This document shows, one piece after another, positions 1-4,348 of a stretch of DNA of 12,722 bases. The position numbers and the translations under genes were made by a program. Positions within the stretch are counted from its first letter, which is position 1. Every line of letters begins with the position of its first letter. A model generated the notes under the pieces. That model did no database searches. It saw only the letters and a program-made list of their open reading frames with translations, and had not been told where the DNA came from. This DNA is from a bacterium. GTDB taxonomy: Bacteria; NPL-UPA2; JAGMAN01. The stretch lies in contig JAGMAN010000054.1 of assembly GCA_023130215.1 (NCBI GenBank), positions 1 through 12,722 on the forward strand, given 5' to 3'.

Positions 1-8
1 AGGATTGA

Positions 9-200
9 ATATGTCTACTCGACAATAATGGTTTATTTGCTACGCCGAACAGTCCACCACTCAGTGGCTCCCAGCCATATACCGTCTTCATCATGCCCGT
101 TGATGGCAATGGCACTGGGGATGCACAGGTTATAACCTTCACTGTGGTCCCCCCCAGCACGACCGTGGGTACCAGTTACCATCGGGAGGTGACGAACTAA
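9..200 (+). pseudogene. C-terminal remnant of an unrecognised protein
   Basis: An open frame runs from just after a TGA at 6-8 to a TAA at 198-200 and has no convincing start. It is rich in Pro, Ser, Thr, Gly and Asn (for example NSPPLSGSQPYTVF and DGNGTGDAQVITF), which resembles the beta-rich tail of a surface or secreted protein. The other forward frames close earlier or lack this composition. Either the gene is cut by the window edge with a frameshift near base 8, or it is a decayed 3' fragment. The last codons (183-194) carry a 12-base word that recurs at the ends of two other damaged genes. I do not recognise the family. Confidence 0.35.
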
Positions 201-230
201 AAGCAGCTTATAGTTGATGGCTTAGCTAAG

Positions 231-254
231 GGCAGGCGAGAGCCTGCCATTTTT
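231..254 (+). terminator. Intrinsic terminator, first half of recurring cassette
   Basis: A perfect 7-bp stem, GGCAGGC (231-237) and GCCTGCC (242-248), with a GAGA loop, is followed by ATTTTT. This would end transcription of the upstream remnant. The same stem recurs at 1099 and 7602 and in degraded form at 2676. Each time it lies just upstream of a promoter. Confidence 0.7.
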
Positions 255-255
255 A

Positions 256-285
256 TTGACAGGGGGAATATGGATATGGTATAGT
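256..285 (+). promoter_or_regulatory. Sigma-70-type promoter for the MNT/HEPN unit
   Basis: A consensus -35 TTGACA (256-261) and a -10 TATAGT (280-285) are separated by 18 bp. The -35 starts two bases after the T tract of the terminator, so terminator and promoter form one compact module. Transcription would begin about 20 bases before the ATG at 312. Confidence 0.7.
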
Positions 286-311
286 CATGATGAAACCTAA
301 GGGGTTGGGGT

Positions 312-677
312 ATGATGAGAGAAGGTTCAAGATTGTCATTGAAACACAAGAAAGCTTTGCTGGAGTATCAGAGGAGTTTAGTATCCCGGTTTCCGAAGAG
401 GGTGGAGAGACTAATCTTGTTTGGCTCCAGGGTCAGGGGAGATTCCAGCAGGGATTCAGATACTGACGTTCTGGTAGTCGTTGACAGGGACAACCGGAAG
501 ATGCACCGGGAGATAGTAGCTTTGAGCATGGACGCAATCGTCAAGTATATGGTAGATATATCTCCATTGGTGGTAGAGGAAAGGGAATTTAGAGAATGGT
601 CACCTCTAATGGAGCATGTGAAATCTGAAGGGATTGAGTTATGGAGCCGAAAGAGAAGGAGGAATTTATTAAGTTGA
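312..677 (+). CDS. MNT-type nucleotidyltransferase (HEPN partner)
   Basis: This is a small minimal nucleotidyltransferase of the DNA polymerase beta superfamily, 121 aa and of usual length. The signature GS-x10-D-x-D is intact: G38, S39, D50 and D52, within LILFGSRVRGDSSRDSDTDV. D82 in YMVDISPL is a candidate third carboxylate. Family members (MntA-like) act as antitoxins that nucleotidylate a HEPN-domain RNase partner, and the downstream overlapping gene is such a HEPN protein. ATG 312 and ATG 315 are equivalent starts; only a G-rich stretch precedes them, so the ribosome site is weak. The gene looks intact although its partner is frameshifted. Family assignment is firm; the antitoxin role is inferred. 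Confidence 0.85.
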   Translation: MMREGSRLSLKHKKALLEYQRSLVSRFPKRVERLILFGSRVRGDSSRDSDTDVLVVVDRDNRKMHREIVALSMDAIVKYMVDISPLVVEEREFREWSPLMEHVKSEGIELWSRKRRRNLLS

Positions 678-1038
678 GAATGACTATGGCTGCAGATAAA
701 GTCAAAGCGGCCAAGGACCTTCTAAGAACTGGTCACAGGAGGGATGCAGTATCCGCCTCTTACTATGCTATGTTCTGTGCAACTAAGGCAGTGCTTTTGG
801 CTGAGGGGAAGGGGATCCTCATACTCATGACGGGACAAAGAGACTGCTGGGCAAGTACTGTATAGAAAATGGCAAGTTAGACAAGAGCTTTGGTAGGATG
901 TTTGCTGTTGCACAAGAAGCAAGGTACAGGGCAGATTACAAGGAGAAGGTGAAGATCACCGAGAAGGATGCTAAGGAGTCTATAGAAAGTGCTGAGAAGT
1001 TCATAGGTAAGATGATGGAGGTTTTGGGCGGGAGGTGA
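641..1038 (+). pseudogene. HEPN-domain protein, frameshifted (MNT partner)
   Basis: ATG 641 overlaps the MNT gene by 37 bases. The first frame gives a clear HEPN N-terminus (KVKAAKDLLRTGHRRDAVSA, then SYYAMFCATKAVLLAEGKG) but then reads nonsense and stops at 862-864. In the frame starting at 820 the family sequence resumes: HTHDGTKRLLGKYCIENGKL, KSFGRMF, ARYRADY, and on to a TGA at 1036-1038. One missing base (or two extra) between about 812 and 820 explains this. Rejoined, the protein would be about 131 aa, normal for the family. HEPN proteins of such pairs are RNase-type toxins. The break may mean inactivation, a sequencing error or a translational frameshift. The last codons share a 16-base word with the truncated toxin at 2983. 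Confidence 0.75.
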
Positions 1039-1098
1039 CGGAGTAAAAGATAGTTGAAAGCTTAAAGTTAAAAGTTGCAGGGGATAGGCAGGCATGTG

Positions 1099-1123
1099 GG
1101 CAGGCGAATGGCCTGCCATTTTT
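1099..1123 (+). terminator. Intrinsic terminator after the MNT/HEPN unit
   Basis: GGCAGGC (1099-1105) and GCCTGCC (1111-1117) flank a GAATG loop and are followed by ATTTTT. An extra GGCAGGC arm at 1087-1093 suggests a local duplication. Between the HEPN stop and this hairpin lies a low-complexity AT-rich stretch (1043-1080). Confidence 0.65.
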
Positions 1124-1176
1124 ACGGTGAAACACGGTGAAGCAGTGCTGCTCCGCTGCAGTACTGCTTCGCTGTA
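1124..1176 (+). repeat. Hairpin repeat inserted between terminator and promoter, copy A
   Basis: This segment separates the T tract (to 1123) from the TTGACA at 1177, which are almost adjacent in the cassette at 231-285. Its core is a 13-bp stem: 1139-1151 (GAAGCAGTGCTGC) pairs with 1158-1170 (GCAGTACTGCTTC) with one G-T pair and a 6-base loop. A diverged copy lies at 6744-6793 and an inverted partial copy at 6611-6646. The arrangement looks like a small palindromic repeat element that entered the cassette. Confidence 0.6.
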
Positions 1177-1205
1177 TTGACAGGGGGAGGGGAATGTGCT
1201 ATGGT
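1177..1205 (+). promoter_or_regulatory. Promoter for the 70-aa protein/nucleotidyltransferase unit
   Basis: TTGACA (1177-1182), a 17-bp spacer and TATGGT (1200-1205). The ATG at 1201 lies inside the -10 box, so it cannot be the start of the gene this promoter drives. Confidence 0.7.
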
Positions 1206-1224
1206 TAAAGTGGAGGTGAGAGGG

Positions 1225-1437
1225 ATGGCGGGGGCGATGGGGAAGTCGATGGGTGGAAATATCTTGAAATTGAAGAAGCATAATGAGAACAAAGAGATTG
1301 AATTTGAGTTGAATTACCTTAAATCTTTAACGATTGAACAGAGATTTCAGATGATGTTTAAAAAAACTCAAGAAATGCTTAACCTCTCTAAGAGAAGTGG
1401 ATACAGAAAGACTACTCAAATTATTAAAAGAATATAG
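1225..1437 (+). CDS. Small nucleotidyltransferase-associated protein, 70 aa
   Basis: ATG 1225 is chosen because GGAGGTG (1212-1218) lies six bases upstream; in-frame starts at 1177 and 1201 fall in promoter elements. The product is short and charged, with a Met/Gly/Lys-rich start and a helical-looking core (IEFELNYLKSLTIEQRFQMM, then FKKTQEMLNL) ending in GYRKTTQIIKRI. This resembles small proteins I recall being encoded just before nucleotidyltransferase-like toxin-antitoxin genes, but I cannot name the family with certainty. Its last 41 bases overlap the next gene, implying coupled translation. It is a likely antitoxin or partner of that gene. Confidence 0.65.
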   Translation: MAGAMGKSMGGNILKLKKHNENKEIEFELNYLKSLTIEQRFQMMFKKTQEMLNLSKRSGYRKTTQIIKRI

Positions 1438-1837
1438 GGTTAGGTTTGTAATAATTGGAGCTACAGCCTTTCCTGTCCACGGTTATTCTCGTGCTACCTT
1501 AGACATTGATATTTTTATAAAGCCAGAGAGGCCCAATGCAGAAAGGGTGTGGAAGGCCCTGAAAGAATTTGGATATGATATGACCGGTGTTACCCTGGAT
1601 GAGCTGCTTACAAAGAAACTGTTAATTCGTCAATATTCTGTAGAAACTGACGTCCATCCTTTTGTGAAAGGCGTAACTTTTCAGAATGTCTGGAAGAATA
1701 AGGTAAGAGCTAAGTTTGGCGATACTCTTGTCAATTTTGCTTCACTGGATGATCTTATAAAGATGAAGCGATCTGCTGGGCGAACACAGGATTTAGAAGA
1801 TCTTAAGTATTTACTCAGATTAAGAAAGAAGGGGTGA
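1397..1837 (+). CDS. Nucleotidyltransferase-like protein (DUF6036/AbiEii-like)
   Basis: The 146-aa product has the N-terminal pattern of stand-alone nucleotidyltransferases found in toxin-antitoxin and abortive-infection loci. VIIGATAFPVHGYSRATLDI (about residues 18-37) is followed by D38, so the D36-x-D38 metal pair is present. The usual GG/GS is GA here (G21-A22). The C-terminal part, with FASLDDLIKMKRSAGRTQDL, is typical of the family. The start is GTG 1397, overlapping the preceding gene by 41 bases; the site before it (AAGAGAA) is weak, which fits coupling. The biochemical activity and target are not evident. Confidence 0.8.
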   Translation: MDTERLLKLLKEYRVRFVIIGATAFPVHGYSRATLDIDIFIKPERPNAERVWKALKEFGYDMTGVTLDELLTKKLLIRQYSVETDVHPFVKGVTFQNVWKNKVRAKFGDTLVNFASLDDLIKMKRSAGRTQDLEDLKYLLRLRKKG

Positions 1838-1863
1838 CAGGGGTGGGGAAAATATGGTATGGT
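1834..1863 (+). promoter_or_regulatory. Promoter within the duplicated segment, left copy
   Basis: GTGACA (1834-1839), an 18-bp spacer and TATGGT (1858-1863). The -35 overlaps the stop codon of the preceding nucleotidyltransferase gene. The right-hand copy of the duplication has a full TTGACA at the same place, so this one differs from consensus at the first base only. Confidence 0.55.
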
Positions 1864-1952
1864 TAAAGCGAAGGTGGGAGAAATGGCAGAGGTGATTATT
1901 CCGGAAGATGCAAAATATACTGTTTGGCTTAACGAGCACGATGAGGAGGTAA
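1835..1952 (+). repeat. Long direct repeat, left copy (promoter plus gene start)
   Basis: This stretch matches 6795-6912 at an offset of exactly 4960 bases. The last 77 bases (1876-1952) are identical and the first 41 have six differences. It carries a promoter, the ribosome site and the first 23 codons of the DUF5678-like gene. Identity stops abruptly after GAGGAGGTAA, where the antitoxin-like gene begins. Confidence 0.9.
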
Positions 1953-1957
1953 AGTGA
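1883..1957 (+). pseudogene. Truncated DUF5678-like gene start acting as a 24-codon leader ORF
   Basis: ATG 1883 opens the same reading frame as the gene at 6843 (MAEVIIPEDAKYTVWL...) but ends after residue 24 at TGA 1955-1957. That stop overlaps the ATG at 1957 of the next gene as TGATG. Its own start has the same ribosome site as the full copy. It is probably translated and passes ribosomes to the antitoxin-like gene; its GAG GAG GTA codons also form the AGGAGGT site for that gene. Confidence 0.6.
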
Positions 1958-2253
1958 TGACTACAAGTGAGTTGTTGAAGGAGAAGTGTAGCGAGGTGCT
2001 CTCTGTGCTTGATCTGGACACGGACACGTTAGAGCGAGAGGCAGTAAGGGTATATTTACATCAGCAATTGCGACAGCGCGAAGCAGAACTTTTCAGGGTC
2101 GGGCAGAAGTATGGGGTAAAGACAGCCGATGATCTGGAAAACCTCTTTAAAAAGGACAGGATAGAGGAGAAAGACGGTCGGGAGGATTACTTCAGGCTGG
2201 ATCATCTCGAAGCTGAGATTGAATCCATCAGGAAAGCTCTGAGCGTTCTCTGA
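1957..2253 (+). CDS. Antitoxin-like partner of the TumE-like gene
   Basis: The product is 98 aa, acidic and almost entirely helical in character. It has a DTDTLEREAVRVYLHQQL region and the C-terminal stretch DYFRLDHLEAEIESIRKAL, which looks like a coiled-coil or dimerisation helix. Similar short helical proteins commonly precede TumE/DUF6516 genes. ATG 1957 is preferred over GTG 1954 because AGGAGGT (1944-1950) lies six bases upstream. The stop overlaps the next ATG by one base (TGATG), so the two genes form a coupled unit. No helix-turn-helix is obvious. The antitoxin role is inferred from size and position. Confidence 0.65.
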   Translation: MTTSELLKEKCSEVLSVLDLDTDTLEREAVRVYLHQQLRQREAELFRVGQKYGVKTADDLENLFKKDRIEEKDGREDYFRLDHLEAEIESIRKALSVL

Positions 2254-2627
2254 TGCTCCCCATCTACGAAAAGATTCGGCGTATTGCTGAGATAGAGTTC
2301 TCGGATATCGTTGAGGATACGGTTTTCGTGCAGGACACGTTTCGTGTTCTCTTCTCGGATAGGAGCTACCTTGATATATGGTTTTCCTGGAAGAGGAGAG
2401 AAAGGTATTCATATCACTGGGAGAGGCGACATATTGATGGTAAAATTTATCGACATGATAATATCCCACATGGGAAGTGGAAGCATGTGACAACCTTTCC
2501 AAAGCATTTTCATAACGGATCTGAATCCCCTGAGGATGTTAAGGTGAGCAAGATAAGCGAAGACGCTGAAGAGGCTCTAAGGGAAATACTGGTGTGGGCA
2601 AGAGGGATGCTGAAGCAGTCAGCCTGA
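2253..2627 (+). CDS. TumE-like protein (DUF6516), putative toxin
   Basis: The 124-aa product matches the remembered pattern of the TumE/DUF6516 toxin-antitoxin family. A beta-rich segment (DTFRVLFSDRSYLDI, residues 28-42) leads to YSYHW (52-56), RHDNIPH (67-73) and TFPKHFHNGS (81-90). The conserved His/Asp and FPxHxH-type positions are present. It ends in a helix (EDAEEALREILVWAR). The molecular activity of this family is unclear to me. The gene appears intact and overlaps its upstream partner by one base. Confidence 0.7.
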   Translation: MLPIYEKIRRIAEIEFSDIVEDTVFVQDTFRVLFSDRSYLDIWFSWKRRERYSYHWERRHIDGKIYRHDNIPHGKWKHVTTFPKHFHNGSESPEDVKVSKISEDAEEALREILVWARGMLKQSA

Positions 2628-2667
2628 TTACATAGATTTCACCATAGCGAGAGTATTTTATAGATGA

Positions 2668-2691
2668 TAGCTAAGGGCAGGCGGAAAGCCT
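2668..2691 (+). repeat. Degraded copy of the terminator cassette
   Basis: Bases 2668-2683 repeat the 16-base word at 223-238 exactly, including the left hairpin arm GGCAGGC. The right arm survives only as GCCT (2688-2691) and there is no T tract, so it is probably a weak or dead terminator. It still lies between two transcription units, as the intact copies do. Confidence 0.5.
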
Positions 2692-2701
2692 CGTAAATCT
2701 T

Positions 2702-2730
2702 TTGCGGAATCCCTGCAAATGTGGTAGTCT
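2702..2730 (+). promoter_or_regulatory. Possible promoter for the addiction-module pair
   Basis: TTGCGG (2702-2707), a 17-bp spacer and TAGTCT (2725-2730). It is weaker than the other promoters but has correct spacing, and sits in the expected place 25 bases before the antitoxin start. Confidence 0.4.
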
Positions 2731-2755
2731 AAACAGACAAAACGGAGGTGAAGCT

Positions 2756-2986
2756 ATGTCCGTAGATTTGAAGGATTTTGAGCGGCAAGCCCTGCAGATG
2801 CCGGTGAAGGACCGGGCAACGCTCGCGGAGCACCTCATTGCAAGTCTTGATGCCCCGGACGACGCTGAATGCGAACGTCTTTGGGTCGAGGAAGCGGAAA
2901 GGCGATATCAGGAGTACAAGAGGGGACGGATCTCGAGTCGATCGGCAGAAGACGTTTTTCGTGACGCTCCAAGCAAAATAAAATGA
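2756..2986 (+). CDS. Addiction-module antitoxin (PF09720-like)
   Basis: The 76-aa protein fits the short antitoxin family that accompanies ParE/RelE toxins. It has an N-terminal segment with the pattern P-x3-R-x-x-L-x3-L-x-x-SL (MPVKDRATLAEHLIASLDAP, residues 15-34) and a C-terminal toxin-binding helix with WVEEAERRYQEYKRG (43-57). ATG 2756 is preceded by GGAGGTG (2744-2750). The TTG at 2702 in the same frame lies in the likely promoter and would add unconserved residues. The stop overlaps the toxin ATG as ATGA. The antitoxin appears whole although the toxin is destroyed, so it may survive as an orphan. Confidence 0.8.
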   Translation: MSVDLKDFERQALQMPVKDRATLAEHLIASLDAPDDAECERLWVEEAERRYQEYKRGRISSRSAEDVFRDAPSKIK

Positions 2987-3075
2987 AGCCAGTGCGCTTT
3001 CTTTTGCCAGCTGAACAGGAAATGCTCGGCGCAGCCCGGTACTACCAGAGACGAAAGGCTATTGGCGGGAGGTGA
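2983..3075 (+). pseudogene. ParE/RelE-type toxin, truncated to 30 residues
   Basis: The ATG overlaps the antitoxin stop by four bases. The product starts like a ParE-family toxin (MKPVRFLLPAEQEMLGAARY, then YQRRKA) and ends at Gly-Gly-Arg-stop, whereas the family is normally about 90-100 aa. Family similarity fails at about 3058-3063, where the 16-base word GGCGGGAGGTGACGGA begins. The catalytic C-terminal part is absent, so no activity is expected. About 20 bases later the minus-strand cysteine-cluster gene ends, marking a rearrangement junction. Confidence 0.7.
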
Positions 3076-3079
3076 CGGA
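3064..3079 (+). repeat. 16-base word at a broken-gene junction
   Basis: GGCGGGAGGTGACGGA here is identical to 1027-1042 at the HEPN end. Its central 12 bases also occur at 183-194. It contains a strong ribosome-binding sequence (GGAGGTGA), and here an ATG follows at 3080. It may be a leftover gene start that marks recombination points. Confidence 0.5.
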
Positions 3080-3094
3080 ATGTGGCAAGATCAG

Positions 3095-4348
3095 TTAACG
3101 AGCAGATTCCCTCCGTTTTCTGCATTTTGGGCATATATTGTAGCAAGCGATGCAGTATTTCTTCCCACAATCAGGGCATGTTTTGAAACAGCGAGCACAG
3201 ATAATATGAAGCCTATCGTCACATACATAGTAAGGCTTCCGTGGGTTAAAACATGACTCACATGGCAGGGCATCAATTTGTCTCGTCATAGGGTTAAAGG
3301 TGATTGGAAACTGTCTGGAGGAAAGCCTGCGCTTTATATTTATCCAGAATACAATGGATTGTGTATCTATGCGGATAGTTGAGACTGGTTCTATCTTGAT
3401 GTTCAGTGCGTATTTTGCAACTAAGTCCTGAATTTTCCATTTGCGCTCCGCTTCTATTACATCTATCTTATCAAACAGCTTATCTAAGCCATCACCCTTT
3501 ATTGTTCTGTCTTCTATCTGCTTTTCAATCCGGCTATCTATATCTTGCTGTAACCTTTCTATCTCTCGCATGGTATCGCTACTGGCATGCTCCCGCATCT
3601 CTTGCAACAAATTAAGTTCGCTCATCGCATTAGCAAGAGCCTTCTTTTTTAGAGCCCTTTTTGTCTCCTTTTTGAGTGTCCCATAATACTCATATACCCT
3701 TCTAATGTCGCGGTTAAGCCTCCTATCAAGGCTTTTGATAAAATCCCTTAATTCTTCTTCCACAAGACGGGCACTTGCAGAATACGCTGATTGAAACACT
3801 TTCTTTATCTCATGCCTTTCAATATCTTTTAGTTCATCTTCCATCTCCTTCAAGTCTGTAGCGCCGTGTTCAAAAGGCAGGATGGAAAGATTCACTTCAT
3901 TTATCAATAGTGGCAAGATACCCTCACGTTTTTCATCGGATAATGCCACATACTTAAAATAAAAGAGCAGGTAGGATATGTTCTTAACCTCGCTTTTGCC
4001 TAAGCGGAACGTTGCATTACTGAAGGTAATCTTTTCAGAAATTAACTTTGATAGTTTCTCAATATTTGGAGTGTAGGACTCACAGCTTGCAATGGAGAAT
4101 CTTCCCCTCCCGGAAAAAAGCTTCCCCAACGAGATGAAAAACTCGGAGTCGAACGATGCATAGATTGTCCCATCACTGATTTCGTCGTAGGAAAAACGCA
4201 ATCGTGTGTACTCTGGAATCTTTAAGACTTTGGAAACATCTGGTGGGGCAAGTACCTCCAGAGAGCCATCTTCTTCATTGCGGGATAAAACGGCGCCATT
4301 ATGGGTCAATACATCAGCTATTACTTCATCTAATCTCTTATACCTCAT
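3095..4348 (-). CDS. Unrecognised protein with a C-terminal cysteine cluster, partner of SNF2 helicase
   Basis: This second gene of the minus-strand operon encodes about 417 aa. ATG 4348 follows GCGAGGATT and overlaps the helicase stop by 11 bases; upstream starts at 4372 (ATG) and 4375 (TTG) lack a clear ribosome site. Numbering from the 4375 start, residues 1-170 look globular, about 170-320 are charged and helical (coiled-coil-like, with KKETKRALKKKALANAMSEL and DTMREIERLQQDIDSRIEKQ), and the last 55 residues hold 11 Cys. Five CxxC pairs (372/375, 393/396, 400/403, 408/411, 415/418) plus C385 and H390 suggest a multi-zinc ribbon or RING-like fold. I see no nuclease, methylase or ATPase motif. 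It probably works with the helicase, binding nucleic acid or protein through the zinc domain. The gene appears intact. Confidence 0.8.
   Translation of the reverse strand: MRYKRLDEVIADVLTHNGAVLSRNEEDGSLEVLAPPDVSKVLKIPEYTRLRFSYDEISDGTIYASFDSEFFISLGKLFSGRGRFSIASCESYTPNIEKLSKLISEKITFSNATFRLGKSEVKNISYLLFYFKYVALSDEKREGILPLLINEVNLSILPFEHGATDLKEMEDELKDIERHEIKKVFQSAYSASARLVEEELRDFIKSLDRRLNRDIRRVYEYYGTLKKETKRALKKKALANAMSELNLLQEMREHASSDTMREIERLQQDIDSRIEKQIEDRTIKGDGLDKLFDKIDVIEAERKWKIQDLVAKYALNIKIEPVSTIRIDTQSIVFWINIKRRLSSRQFPITFNPMTRQIDALPCESCFNPRKPYYVCDDRLHIICARCFKTCPDCGKKYCIACYNICPKCRKRRESAR

Noticed and set aside
287-466. A 60-residue + strand ORF starting just after the promoter at 287
   Set aside because: It lies in a different frame inside the MNT gene, has no family resemblance, and its start is too close to the expected transcription start.
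1124-1182. Possible riboswitch or attenuator in the hairpin before the second promoter
   Set aside because: The hairpin lies upstream of the -35 box, so it is not in the transcript that promoter makes, and no switch consensus is recognisable.
722-1281. Minus-strand ORFs opposite the HEPN gene and the next promoter
   Set aside because: They are rich in His, Ser, Pro and Leu runs, as expected from the antisense of real genes, and have no ribosome sites. The HEPN reading on the + strand explains the region.
3080-3256. Short + strand ORF after a good ribosome site (ATG 3080)
   Set aside because: It is entirely antisense to the cysteine-cluster gene apart from its first codons. The ribosome site is better explained as part of a repeated gene-start remnant.
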